Assembly (NCBI GenBank): GCA_025057155.1
Contig: JANWYD010000008.1
Coordinates: 124,001 to 188,000, forward strand
From: Chloroflexaceae bacterium
Lineage (GTDB): Bacteria > Chloroflexota > Chloroflexia > Chloroflexales > Chloroflexaceae
Direction of reading: 5' to 3'
DNA length: 64,000 bases
In this document: piece by piece, positions 26,107 to 34,800 of the stretch
Numbering within the stretch: the first letter of the stretch is position 1
Layout of the letters: each line of letters starts with the position of its first letter
Notes under the pieces: generated by a model
The model's input: the letters and a program-made list of their open reading frames with translations, nothing else
Databases searched by the model: none
Told to the model about the DNA's origin: nothing
Program-made: the position numbers and the translations under genes

Positions 26107-28272
26107 GTGCGCTATCACATCTTTCGGCAGCACCGCCGTCTCCCGCCCATCGTTCCCCTCTCCGCGCTGATCCTCCTGCTCGCCCTGACCCTCTGCCCGC
26201 CAGCGACCCTGGCCAACCCCGCCCCGCCCGATGGTTTCGCCGACCCGGCCTTCCGCGACCTCTGGGCGCGCGCCGATCTGTCGGTGGCCAGGGGGGGCGC
26301 CGGTCGGTCGTGGACGTGGGGCGCCCTGCCCGGTGAGCGGCGCTACGAGCGCTATGATCAGGCGCCCGGCGGCGCGCGCCTGGTGCAGTACTTCGACAAG
26401 GCGCGCATGGAGATCGGCGACCCTGCCGGAGACCGCCGCTCCTCCTGGTTCGTGACCGCCGGCCTGCTGGTGGTCGAGATGATCGGCGGGCGCGTGCAGG
26501 TCGGGGCGACGACGTTCGTGCCCCGCGCGCCAGCGGCCATCCCCGTGGCTGGCGATCTGGCCGATAATCCTGACGCGCCCACCTACGCCATGCTCGCTCC
26601 TCTGGCCGGGGCCGGGCGCGAACCGCCCCGCCTCGGCCAGCCGGTCAGCGCCGCCTTCGGCCCCGCCGGCAACGGCGCCGCCCCGGACCTGGCGCGGCCC
26701 GAAACCGCCATCGCCCGGTACGATGAGGTGACGGGCCGCAATGTGCCTCTGGTGTTTGAGCGTTTCATGGACCAGCAGCGCGCCTGGCTCGACCCGCTCT
26801 TCGTCTTCGGGCGCCCGATCACCGAGCCGTTCTGGACCCGCGCGCGAGTGGGCGGGCGCGACACGCAGGTGCTGGTCCAGGCTTTCGAGCGCCGGCTGCT
26901 CACCTACACCCCCGCCAACCCCGAACCCTGGCAGGTGGAGATGGGCAATGTGGGCCAGCACTACCTGCGCTGGCGCCACGGCCACGCATTGCAGTACGCT
27001 CGCCCCGTGTCCGCCCAACCGCTCAGCGTGCGCGAGACCACCCTGGTGATCCCGACCTACGACCTGACGCCGGCGCTGCGCCCCACCTCGCCCGATGATC
27101 CCATCTCTCCCTACGAACGGCTTGAGTTGAGCCAGGTCGGCCCGCTGCGGCCTCGTGCCTACCGGGCCGTAGTGGTCGAGAACCGCTTCCTCAGCCTGAC
27201 CTTTCTGCCAGAGGTGGGCGGGCGTCTGCTTCAGGCAGTGGACCGCGCCAGCGGGCGGGCGATCTTCTACCAGAATCCAGTGATCAAGCCTGCGCCCTTT
27301 GGTCAACGCGGCTGGTGGCTGGGGGTAGGCGGGCTGGAGTGGGCCGTGCCCACCGAGGAGCACGGTTATCTGGAACATCTCCCCTGGGACCTGACGGTGA
27401 GCCGGGGCCGCGACGCGCTGACCGTGCGTAGCACGATCACCGAGCGGCAGCGGGGCTTCGCCGTGAGCGGCAGCGTCACCCTGCGGGCCGACGAGGCGCG
27501 CTTCACGGTGCGCCTGGCGGCGCGCAATTCCTCCGGCGCCGCCGAGCCGCTCCAACTGTGGACCAATGCCATGCTCAGCCCGGCTGGCGACAACCGGGTG
27601 GGGCCGGGTCTGCGCTTCGTGGTCCCTACCGGGCAGATGATCGTCCATGCCACCGGTGACGCGGGGCTGCCCGGCCCGCGCATGGGCATCGCCTGGCCGC
27701 GCCACGATGGGCGCGACCTGAGCGACCCCGCCACCTGGACGGGGTACCTGGGCGCCTTTACTCCTGAACCGCCGCCGTTTCTGGCAGTCTACGACGTGAG
27801 CGCCGACAGCGGCGTGGCCGTCGCGCACGGTCCGGGCGTCGCTGGCGGCAAGATCTTCGGCTTCGGCCCGCGCAACGATCCGCGTCTGTACACCGACGAC
27901 GACAGTAGCTACGTCGAGCTCTGGAGCGGAGCCCAGGCCACCTTCTGGGACAACCCGCCCCTGGCCCCCGGCGCGACGCGCGGCATCGAGAGCGCCTGGC
28001 TTCCGCTGTGGGGGTTAGGCCGCCTGGTGACAGCCACGGCGGACGGCGCCCTCGGCCTCGCGCGCCGCGACGACGGCGGCCTGACGGTGACCCTGGCGAC
28101 GCCGCGGATTGTCCCCCGCGCGACAGTGAGGGTGAGCCTCGACGGGCGCGAGGTTTTCCGCAGCGCCCCCCTGACCCTGCGACCCGATCTGCCCCTGGCC
28201 ATCGAACTGCCGCCGGGCGCGGAGGGAAAGGTGCGCGTCGAGGCCGCCGGCGCGCGCCTTGAGGCGCCGTAG
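26107..28272 (+). CDS. Secreted DUF5107-like protein
   Basis: About 721 residues from GTG 26107, chosen because AGGA lies six bases upstream and a normal-length signal peptide (PLSALILLLALTLCPPATLA) then follows; longer in-frame starts at 25990 and 26044 include hairpin repeat DNA. Residues up to about 300 resemble a region found repeatedly in Chloroflexota surface proteins (FRDLWARADLSVARG..., ETGRNVPLVFERFMDQ-like text). From about residue 310 the text (YERLELSQVGPLRPRAYRAVVVENRFLSLTFLPEVGGRLLQAVDRASGR) fits DUF5107, a galactose-mutarotase-like beta-sandwich. The likely location is outside the membrane, binding or acting on sugars, though no activity can be assigned. Confidence 0.75.
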   Translation: MRYHIFRQHRRLPPIVPLSALILLLALTLCPPATLANPAPPDGFADPAFRDLWARADLSVARGGAGRSWTWGALPGERRYERYDQAPGGARLVQYFDKARMEIGDPAGDRRSSWFVTAGLLVVEMIGGRVQVGATTFVPRAPAAIPVAGDLADNPDAPTYAMLAPLAGAGREPPRLGQPVSAAFGPAGNGAAPDLARPETAIARYDEVTGRNVPLVFERFMDQQRAWLDPLFVFGRPITEPFWTRARVGGRDTQVLVQAFERRLLTYTPANPEPWQVEMGNVGQHYLRWRHGHALQYARPVSAQPLSVRETTLVIPTYDLTPALRPTSPDDPISPYERLELSQVGPLRPRAYRAVVVENRFLSLTFLPEVGGRLLQAVDRASGRAIFYQNPVIKPAPFGQRGWWLGVGGLEWAVPTEEHGYLEHLPWDLTVSRGRDALTVRSTITERQRGFAVSGSVTLRADEARFTVRLAARNSSGAAEPLQLWTNAMLSPAGDNRVGPGLRFVVPTGQMIVHATGDAGLPGPRMGIAWPRHDGRDLSDPATWTGYLGAFTPEPPPFLAVYDVSADSGVAVAHGPGVAGGKIFGFGPRNDPRLYTDDDSSYVELWSGAQATFWDNPPLAPGATRGIESAWLPLWGLGRLVTATADGALGLARRDDGGLTVTLATPRIVPRATVRVSLDGREVFRSAPLTLRPDLPLAIELPPGAEGKVRVEAAGARLEAP

Positions 28273-28694
28273 AGTCGGGGCCGTGATGGCCCCGCCGCCG
28301 TGCGATGTATGGCGCCATACCCGGTGTGACGAAACGTTTTGCATGCTCCCCACTGCGCGAAGCGGACCGGGTTTCAGGAGCGCGCGGCGTCCGTTCCCGG
28401 CGGACGCCGCCCCGCCCCCTCCCTGACCCTCCCCCGCTGGGGGAGGGAACCGCGCTCCTCCCCCCAACGGGGGCAGGCCGGGAGGGGGGCGCCCACCGGC
28501 GCCGCGCCGCGGAGCAAACCGGAAACTAGCACCGCGCGCGAACCAGCGGGATGCTTGCCGGGTTCCGGGTCGCCAGACGCCTGCTCCCCCATCCTGCAGA
28601 ACGTTTCGTCGCACCCCGCCATACCCTGGCACCCATTGCACGTGAATCGGGTATGGTATACTACCATCTGTGTGCCTCTCCGGAGGAGTCACTG
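28273..28694. other. Gap with a GC-rich inverted repeat
   Basis: No gene is supported. Bases about 28415-28495 carry CCCTCCCTGACCCTCCCCCG, then GGGGGAGGG and CCCCCAACGGGGG hairpins, resembling the core of the inverted-repeat element at 44638-44775. GAAACGTTTTGCATG near 28330 and AGAACGTTTCGTCG near 28600 form a weak outer dyad. Confidence 0.5.
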
Positions 28695-29888
28695 ATGAGC
28701 GAGCGTATCATTTATCTGGATCACGCGGCCACGACCCCGCTCGATCCGCGCGTGCTGGAGGCGATGCTGCCCTACCTCACGCAGCACTACGGTAATCCAT
28801 CAAGCATCCATCGCCTGGGGCGCGCGGCGCTGCAGGCCCTCGACGATGCCCGCGAACAGGTGGCTCTGGTGCTGGGATGCTCGCACCGTGAGGTGATCTT
28901 CACCGGCGGGGGAAGCGAGAGCATCAACCTGGCGATCAAAGGCGCGGCCCTGGCCCGGCGCGCGGCGGGCGTGCGGGCGCACCTGATCGTCAGCGCCATC
29001 GAGCATCACGCCGTCCTGCACGCTGCCGAATACCTCCAGCAACACCACGGGTTCGAACTGACCCTGCTCCCCGTAGACGAGCGCGGCCTGGTGCGGCCCG
29101 ACGATCTGCGCTCGGCGTTGCGCCCCGACACGGCCCTGGTGTCGGTGATGTACGCCAATAACGAGATCGGCGTCATCCAGCCCATTGCCGAGCTGGGGGC
29201 GATCTGCCGGGAGTCTGGCGTGCCCTTCCACACCGACGCGGTGCAGGCCGCGGGGTCGCTGCCCCTCGATGTCGAGACGCTCAAGGTGGATTATCTGAGC
29301 CTCACCGCTCACAAGTTCTACGGTCCCAAGGGCGTCGGCGCCCTCTACGCGCGGCGAGGCGCGCCGCTGCTGCCGCAGATCAACGGCGGCGCCCAGGAGC
29401 GGCGGCGGCGCGCCGGCACCGAGAACGTGGCCGGCATCGTCGGTCTGGCCGCGGCCCTGACGCTGGCCGAAGAACGGCGCCCCACCGCCGCCGAGCGCCT
29501 GCGCGCCCTCCGCGACCGGCTGGTGGATGGGGTGCTCGCCGCCGTGCCGAATAGCTGGCTCAATGGCGACCGTATCCAGCGTCTGCCCGGCAACGCCAAT
29601 CTGGGCTTCGCTGGCATCGAAGGCGAGAGCCTGCTCCTGCTGCTCGACCAGGCGGGCATCTGCGCCAGCAGCGGCTCGGCCTGCACCAGCGGGTCGCTCG
29701 AACCCTCTCACGTGCTGCTGGCTCTGGGCCTCTCGCCCGCCGCCGCCAACGCCTCGGTGCGCTTCTCGCTGGGCCATGGCATCACCGAGGCCGACATCAC
29801 CTGCGTGCTTGAGACCCTCCCGGCCCTCGTGGCGCGCCTGCGGGCGGTCGCCGCGCAGGGCGCCGAACGCGAGCCGATCGCGGCTTAG
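28695..29888 (+). CDS. iscS: Cysteine desulfurase (NifS/IscS family)
   Basis: PLP enzyme that takes sulfur from cysteine for iron-sulfur clusters and thio-modifications. 397 residues from ATG 28695, preceded by GGAGGAG. YLDHAATTPLDPRVLEAMLPYL and the PLP lysine in LTAHKFYGPKGVG (K207) are intact, and the mobile active-site loop ICASSGSACTSGSLEPSHVLLALG carries the catalytic C330. The loop length is that of the NifS/IscS group. No scaffold gene is next to it. The SbcD gene begins 27 bases after the stop and may be co-transcribed. Confidence 0.95.
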   Translation: MSERIIYLDHAATTPLDPRVLEAMLPYLTQHYGNPSSIHRLGRAALQALDDAREQVALVLGCSHREVIFTGGGSESINLAIKGAALARRAAGVRAHLIVSAIEHHAVLHAAEYLQQHHGFELTLLPVDERGLVRPDDLRSALRPDTALVSVMYANNEIGVIQPIAELGAICRESGVPFHTDAVQAAGSLPLDVETLKVDYLSLTAHKFYGPKGVGALYARRGAPLLPQINGGAQERRRRAGTENVAGIVGLAAALTLAEERRPTAAERLRALRDRLVDGVLAAVPNSWLNGDRIQRLPGNANLGFAGIEGESLLLLLDQAGICASSGSACTSGSLEPSHVLLALGLSPAAANASVRFSLGHGITEADITCVLETLPALVARLRAVAAQGAEREPIAA

Positions 29889-29915
29889 CCCGCGGGCGAC
29901 GCAGAGGCGACCGGC

Positions 29916-31139
29916 ATGAAGATCCTCCATCTCGCCGATCTGCACATCGGCGTCGAGAACTATGGGCGCCTCGATCCCGCCACCGGGCTGCACACTCGCC
30001 TGGCGGATTACCTCGAGCGCCTGGACGAGGCGCTGGATCTTGGCCTGCAGGCGGGGGTAGATCTGGTCCTCATCGCCGGGGACGTCTACAAGAACCGCTC
30101 GCCCAACCCCACCCACCAGCGCGAGTTCGCCCGCCGGGTGCAACGCCTCCGCGCCGCCGATGTAGCGGTGTTTATCCTGACCGGCAACCACGACATCTCC
30201 CCGGCGGCGGGCCGGGCCCACTCGGTGGAGATCTTTCGCGCCCTGGAGATCGAGGGCGTGACCATCGCCGACCGCCCCCGCCTCTACGAGGTGCCCACCC
30301 GCGTCGGCCCGGCGCGCATCCTCGCCGTTCCCTGGATCACGCGGCAGATGTTGCTCAGCCGCGAGGAGTTGCGGGGCGCCTCGTTCGCCGACATCGAGTA
30401 CGAGCTGCGCCGGCGCCTGGAGCGCTTCATCGAGGAGCAGGCGCGCGGCTTCGATCCGCAACGACCGGGTATCATCACCTTTCACGGCAGCCTCGACGGC
30501 GCGCAGGTCGGCGCCGAACGGGTAATGACCCTGGGCCAGGACCTGGTGTTGCCCCGCTCGCTGTTCATCCACCCCGGGGTGGCCTACGTGGCCCTCGGCC
30601 ACATCCACCGCCACCAGGTGTTACACCACGACCCGCCAATGGTGTACCCCGGCAGCCTGGAGCGGGTGGATTTCGGCGAGCGTGACGAGCCAAAGGGTTG
30701 CGTGCTGGTGGAGATCACCAACGGAAAGGCCCGCTGGACGTTCCATCCGCTGCGGGCGCGCCCGTTCGTGAGCATCGAAGAGGATCTGCGCCGCAGCAGC
30801 GACCCCGCCGGCACCCTCGCCGCGCTGATTGCGCGCCAGGACCTGCGCGGCGCGGTGGTGCGGGTGGAACTGCGGGTCACCCGCGAGCAGGCCGACACGC
30901 TGCGGTCGGAGGAGATCCGCCGCCTGCTCGATGACGCCGGGGCCTTCGTAGTGGCCGGGATCGTGTTTCACGTGGAACGCGCCGGCCGCCGGCGCTTCGC
31001 TGCCGCCGAACCCGAATTGCTCGACGGCCTCACCCCCCGGCGCGCGCTGGAACTCTACCTGCGCGCCAGACAGCCGCCCCTCAGCCCGGAACGCATCGCC
31101 GCTCTGCTCGCCGCAGCCGATGAGCTTATGGGAGCGTGA
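29916..31139 (+). CDS. sbcD: SbcD/Mre11-type DNA repair exonuclease
   Basis: 407 residues. The calcineurin-like phosphoesterase motifs are complete: D8-x-H10 (HLADLHIG), D56 (IAGDVYKNR), N91-H92-D93 (LTGNHDIS) and the late GH-x-H (YVALGHIHRHQVL). With SbcC/Rad50 it opens hairpins and trims double-strand-break ends. The C-terminal third is the capping/dimer region. No SbcC gene is present nearby, so it must be elsewhere in the genome. It starts at ATG 29916. Confidence 0.92.
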   Translation: MKILHLADLHIGVENYGRLDPATGLHTRLADYLERLDEALDLGLQAGVDLVLIAGDVYKNRSPNPTHQREFARRVQRLRAADVAVFILTGNHDISPAAGRAHSVEIFRALEIEGVTIADRPRLYEVPTRVGPARILAVPWITRQMLLSREELRGASFADIEYELRRRLERFIEEQARGFDPQRPGIITFHGSLDGAQVGAERVMTLGQDLVLPRSLFIHPGVAYVALGHIHRHQVLHHDPPMVYPGSLERVDFGERDEPKGCVLVEITNGKARWTFHPLRARPFVSIEEDLRRSSDPAGTLAALIARQDLRGAVVRVELRVTREQADTLRSEEIRRLLDDAGAFVVAGIVFHVERAGRRRFAAAEPELLDGLTPRRALELYLRARQPPLSPERIAALLAAADELMGA

Positions 31140-31356
31140 TTGGCGTGTGCGCGCAGCGCGTTCAGAGGCGGTGTTGATCGTCACCAAAGAGGTCCGGCGC
31201 TATATCCTCGAAGCCGCAGACGACTTTGACCGCGAAGTGGCTGCGCTGGGGAACAGCCGGGAATTCGCAGACTTTCCGGCGGAACGGCGGAAGGAGCCAG
31301 GAAGAATAGCGCTCGAGGACATCGAACGGCGTCTCAAGCCGCTCGAAGGCGAATAG
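31120..31356 (+). CDS. Possible small protein of unknown function
   Basis: 78 codons, overlapping the sbcD stop by 20 bases in another frame. The middle (KEVRRYILEAADDFDREVAALGNSREFADFPAERRKEPGRIALEDIERRL) is amphipathic and charged, like small antitoxin-like or regulatory proteins, and the codons look plausible. There is no clear ribosome site, and an internal GTG at 31171 is an alternative start. The remaining bases to 31675 hold nothing recognisable. Confidence 0.35.
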   Translation: MSLWERDWRVRAARSEAVLIVTKEVRRYILEAADDFDREVAALGNSREFADFPAERRKEPGRIALEDIERRLKPLEGE

Positions 31357-31675
31357 CGCGCGCATCATCGCTTTTTGCTCCATGTCGGAGACATGACCCT
31401 GCGGTTGCCGTCCAGCAGCGTAGGGCATTGATTGATGTCCGTCGCAGCCGGCGCGGGCGGGTATCAGGCGGACGAGCGGCAGCGGAACGCCGTGGCGAGG
31501 CGGGAGACGGATGGCTGTCCGGCTAATCTTGCAGAGGGGGGGTCAGGCAGACGCATGGCGGTCGAACGCCCGAATAGGGCAGGAATAGACGGACAGCTAT
31601 CGGCCTGATATTGATTTCTGTTGAATATTGTGCATGCGTAACATTGCCGGATCTCACTGAGGCGACGTATACAGC

Positions 31676-31704
31676 AATCCAAAATCCACAATCCAAAATC
31701 CGAA
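31676..31704. repeat. CCAAAAT heptamer tract
   Basis: Four imperfect heptamers (AATCCAAAATCCACAATCC and onward) upstream of the cassette-like hydrolase gene. Confidence 0.85.
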
Positions 31705-31759
31705 ATGGATATAATATGGCGCCTGCGGGAATAGGCGGCGGCAGGCGGGCTGCTTCATG

Positions 31760-33056
31760 TTGGGCGGCAGTAATTGTAGAGGAGTCATTATGGGACAAGA
31801 AAGGGTATTTCAAAGACATCAGCAACACATCTTTTTCAAGAATCAAGACCTTGACTTCTACCTGTCATGGGCGATGGGATTCTCAACTTATCAAGGGGCT
31901 GAACTTGGAGAATGCTTGTATATCGCATCGCAAATCAACGAAAGCGATCCGGCAAGCTGGGTAAGAGCATGGAAAAGTATGGCGGCACACTTGGAACAAG
32001 CGGCTGCGTTTATGCAAACCAAAAGTCGCTTGGTGAGCGCCCGTGAAACCTATCTGCGCGCGATGACTTATTACCGCTTTGCTTCCCTTTGCCAGTCCCC
32101 TCAAGATGCCGATTTGCCTACCACTTGGCAAAGAATGAGAGAGTGTTTTCGCAAGGTAGCCGAGTTATCCAATCCACCCGTAATCCCACTTCAGATACCT
32201 TTTGATGGCAAGACGCTCACAGGTTACTTTATGCGACCCGATGCCACAGGCGCCAGGCGTCCAACCCTGCTGGCAGTCAGTGGTGGCGATGGTGTGGCTG
32301 AAGATATGTATTTCTTTGGCGGCGCGGCAGGCATTCGGCGCGGGTATAACGTCTTGATGTTTGAAGGACCTGGGCAGGGTCAGGCAATCCTCGATGGAAT
32401 GAGTGTTCGTCTAGACACTGAGGCGCTAGCACATCAGATCGTAGATTTTGCATTGGGGCTGCCTGAAGTGGATGGAGAACGGTTAGCGATTTACGGGATC
32501 AGCGGCGGTGGTTATGCTGTCACCAGAGCCGCCGCGTTTGAAAAGCGCATCAAAGCGTGTATAGCGAATCCGTCCATCATTGACCTCTCGCGCCTGATTC
32601 AATCAGAATGGGCGGCATTCCAAAAAGCCCCAAACGCCTTGAAGGAAATGTTGCTTAGAATCATTACGCGCCGCAATCCTGTGGTACAGGTTGCGTTGAG
32701 CAAATTACTTTGGTCTATGGGCGTTAACCGAATTACGGAGTATATGGAGAAAGTCAAGCAGGCGCGCGTGGAGGTAGAGCAGATCGAATGTGCAATGTTG
32801 TGCATGGTGAGCACGGCTGATCCAGCAGAGTGTATTCGACAAACGCACGAATGTTATGATCGGCTACGCGGGCAAAAAGCTATCCGCGTGTTCACAGCCG
32901 AAGAAGGTGCAGAAGCTCACTGCCAGGTGAATAACCTCAGTCTTTCCAATCAAACGCTGTTTGATTGGTTGGATGAGGTTCTGATGTAGCAGAGTGCCGC
33001 CCAACCTGCGCATCCAGCCGACGCCGCCGGAGGCGGCGCGGCTGACGCGCAGGGCG
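31760..33056 (+). mobile_element. Candidate single integron-type gene cassette without an integrase
   Basis: The left end carries GTTGGGC (31759-31765), matching the integron core site GTTRRRY. The right end is an attC-like site starting with the exact complement GCCCAAC (32999-33005) ten bases after the gene stop. If the segment were circularised, left and right would rebuild a perfectly paired core site. The single gene inside has lower GC and different codon use from its surroundings. No intI gene or second attC was found in the window. Confidence 0.55.
31790..32989 (+). CDS. Alpha/beta hydrolase (FrsA/DUF1100-like), apparently cassette-borne
   Basis: 399 residues from ATG 31790, with AGAGGAG eight bases upstream. 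A helical N-terminal half (about 1-140) is followed by an alpha/beta-hydrolase core: RRPTLLAVSGGDG, the nucleophile elbow YGISGGGYAV, and a late HCQVNN segment that can supply the catalytic His. This two-part layout is that of the family containing FrsA and 2,6-dihydroxypseudooxynicotine hydrolase, which cleave esters or carbon-carbon bonds. Its base composition is clearly lower in GC than that of its neighbours, which suggests transfer. The attC-like site begins ten bases after the stop. Confidence 0.82.
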   Translation: MGQERVFQRHQQHIFFKNQDLDFYLSWAMGFSTYQGAELGECLYIASQINESDPASWVRAWKSMAAHLEQAAAFMQTKSRLVSARETYLRAMTYYRFASLCQSPQDADLPTTWQRMRECFRKVAELSNPPVIPLQIPFDGKTLTGYFMRPDATGARRPTLLAVSGGDGVAEDMYFFGGAAGIRRGYNVLMFEGPGQGQAILDGMSVRLDTEALAHQIVDFALGLPEVDGERLAIYGISGGGYAVTRAAAFEKRIKACIANPSIIDLSRLIQSEWAAFQKAPNALKEMLLRIITRRNPVVQVALSKLLWSMGVNRITEYMEKVKQARVEVEQIECAMLCMVSTADPAECIRQTHECYDRLRGQKAIRVFTAEEGAEAHCQVNNLSLSNQTLFDWLDEVLM

Positions 33057-33062
33057 TTCGCC
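32999..33062 (+). repeat. attC-like recombination site
   Basis: GCCCAAC (32999-33005), then CTGCGC (33006-33011) pairing with GCGCAG (33047-33052), CAGCCG (33015-33020) with CGGCTG (33039-33044), and CGCCGCC (33022-33028) with GGCGGCG (33032-33038). GTTCGCC (33056-33062) is in the place of the second core site. The nested arms, unpaired spacer bases and about 64-base length are typical of attC. Confidence 0.6.
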
Positions 33063-33193
33063 TGCACCCATCGACCTCGTATCCACCACGAGCACCCGAA
33101 CCTTCGACCGGCGCCATTCCTGGCTACCGGTGCCAGTTGCGACACCAGCGTGCTATAATCGTGGACGTGCGAGAGCCGATATGCGAGGTGTAT

Positions 33194-33515
33194 GTGACGG
33201 TCCAGACGAAAGAGCCGATTCTGGCCCTGTTACAGGCGCACCAACTCCAGTTGCGGCGCTTTGGTGTGCGACGCTGTGGACTCTTTGGTTCATTTGTGTG
33301 GAATGATCAGCGTGATGTGAACATTCTGGTCGAGTTCGAGCCAGAGCAGAAGACGTTTGATCATTATCATGCAGCTTGCCTTTTTCCACGAAGATTTGCT
33401 TGGCCCCAAGGTTGATTTGATCACGACTGAGTTATTAAGCCCGTACATCGGCCCGCATATTCTATGTGAGGTTGAATATGCAACTGTCAGTGCGCGAATA
33501 CCTCCGGAGGATTGA
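33194..33515 (+). pseudogene. Nucleotidyltransferase (MNT/MntA-like) with frameshift
   Basis: From GTG 33194 the frame reads KEPILALLQAHQLQLRRFGV..., then CGLFGSFVWNDQRDVNILVEFEPEQ, the MNT GS-(x)-D-x-D motif with the second acidic residue changed to Asn (DVN). Around 33375 the frame is lost. A neighbouring frame continues FFHEDLLGPKVDLITTELLS and PYIGPHILCEVEYA to a stop at 33515, which is the normal end of such proteins. MNT proteins are antitoxins that AMPylate the HEPN toxin HepT; the remains of a HEPN gene follow directly. Confidence 0.75.
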
Positions 33516-33588
33516 GATTATCGGCGAAGCGGCAAAACACATCCGTGACTCGCTCCGGCAGATACCCCACGATGCCAATGTTCGATGA
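33478..33588 (+). pseudogene. HEPN (HepT-like) toxin remnant
   Basis: A 36-codon frame starting at ATG 33478, inside the end of the MNT remnant as is usual for mntA-hepT. It reads MQLSVREYLRRIEIIGEAAK, then HIRDSLRQIPHDANVR. The IEIIGEAAKHI motif is characteristic of HepT, but the roughly 50 residues that should precede it and the RxxxxH end are missing, so the gene has suffered an internal deletion. Nothing is recognisable from 33589 to 33894. Confidence 0.6.
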
Positions 33589-33894
33589 AGGCGGCGAATG
33601 CATCGAACATCAATCAAATCATCAACGACTGAGTCTCTCTGCAAGCCCTGTCGGGCGTTGCCCCTGAAGTCCGCTGACGGCCACGGCAAGCCTGCAAAGT
33701 TTGGCGAGAGAATCCGCCCATCGGAACCTTTTCTTCAAGCGGGTGAAAGAAAACCGGCCCATCTATTCAGTGCGGATCGATTCGGAATCCTGAGCGTCGG
33801 GTCTCCTCAAAGAAGATACAGTCACCTGATTCTGGATTGGCGCACACGATGGGTATGACCGCTGGGCGGGCCAATCGTGACAACCTCAGGGGTG

Positions 33895-34284
33895 ATGGCT
33901 GTGATTGCCGAACTTAAGCAACGCGCCCGCGCTCTAAAACGAGAAGTTTACGCTCTGTATATCGCTGCTGGTGATCCGCGAGTTCCCTGGTACGCTAAAG
34001 CCGTTCTCGGTCTGGTGGTAGCGCATACTTTTAGCCCTATAGACCTGATTCCAGACTTCATTCCTGTTCTTGGCTATCTCGACGACCTGGTGATAACTCC
34101 TCTGGGCGTCATCATTGCTTTGAAGATGATCCCGCCTGAAGTAATGGATGAAGCTCGGCGGAAGTCCGAAGAGATGGTGCAGCAGGGCAAACCGATCAGC
34201 CGCGCCGGGGCGATGATGGTGATTGCCATCTGGCTGGTTATCATAATCGCTATTGTATGGTCAATTGTGAATGCGATAAGGTAA
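33895..34284 (+). CDS. YkvA/DUF1232-family membrane protein
   Basis: About 129 residues from ATG 33895 (AGGGG upstream; GTG 33877 is an alternative). The family hallmark SPIDLIPDFIPVLGYLDDLVI is near residue 50, preceded by PWYAKAVLGLVVAH and followed by a C-terminal membrane span (MVIAIWLVIIIAIVWSIV). DUF1232 proteins are small inner-membrane proteins of unknown function. The GC content is lower than that of the surrounding genes. Confidence 0.88.
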   Translation: MAVIAELKQRARALKREVYALYIAAGDPRVPWYAKAVLGLVVAHTFSPIDLIPDFIPVLGYLDDLVITPLGVIIALKMIPPEVMDEARRKSEEMVQQGKPISRAGAMMVIAIWLVIIIAIVWSIVNAIR

Positions 34285-34382
34285 GGGTAAGTCGCCTGTT
34301 CGTTTCGTTCTCAGGGGATCAGGGTCCAGATGCCAGTATTCCCGCTTAACCTTGATTCATTGGTATTGGCAGTGTAAGACCG

Positions 34383-34413
34383 CAATCGAAAATCCAGAAT
34401 CTACAATCGGAAA
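34383..34413. repeat. Degenerate CCAAAAT heptamer tract
   Basis: Four degenerate heptamers (AATCGAAAATCCAGAATC and onward) just upstream of the VOC-family gene. Confidence 0.7.
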
Positions 34414-34425
34414 TATGGAGTCGCC

Positions 34426-34800
34426 ATGCGAAACTGTAATCAGCTTGACCTGATTGTGCGCGATGTTCCGGCTGCCACTGCCTTTTTCCGCGATGTCGTC
34501 GGTCTACCTGTCCGCGTTGAGGATGCGCGCTTCGCCGAACTCGACGGCGGGGCCATAATGATTATGCTCAGTCCTGACGCCCTCGTTCCCGTACAGGAAG
34601 CGGCAGGGGTTATTTTGCATATCCAGGTGGATGATGTGGAAGGCGCCCTTGAACGGGCGCGCCGCTCCGGCGCAGCCGTTCTGCTTGAACCGACACGAAC
34701 GGATTGGGGCACAGAGTCGGCGATGATTGCCGGACCAGAGGGCATCATTGTAGACTTCTACCGGCAGGTTGGTCCGCATCAGCCAGAAGCGGCGTCTTAG
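34426..34800 (+). CDS. VOC-superfamily (glyoxalase/bleomycin-resistance-like) protein
   Basis: 124 residues covering one VOC module pair: QLDLIVRDVPAATAFFRDVVGLPV, then FAELDGGAIMIML, ILHIQVDDVEGALERARRSGAAVLLEPTRTDWG and PEGIIVDFY. This order of two beta-alpha-beta-beta-beta units is diagnostic. In the metal positions only the C-terminal acidic residue (D in IIVDFY) is evident, so it may be a binding protein and not an enzyme. Its stop overlaps the stop of the convergent ABC ATPase gene by two bases. Confidence 0.87.
   Translation: MRNCNQLDLIVRDVPAATAFFRDVVGLPVRVEDARFAELDGGAIMIMLSPDALVPVQEAAGVILHIQVDDVEGALERARRSGAAVLLEPTRTDWGTESAMIAGPEGIIVDFYRQVGPHQPEAAS

Noticed and set aside
33598-33858. 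86-codon frame after the HEPN remnant
   Set aside because: No ribosome site, no recognisable family and atypical composition; probably chance.
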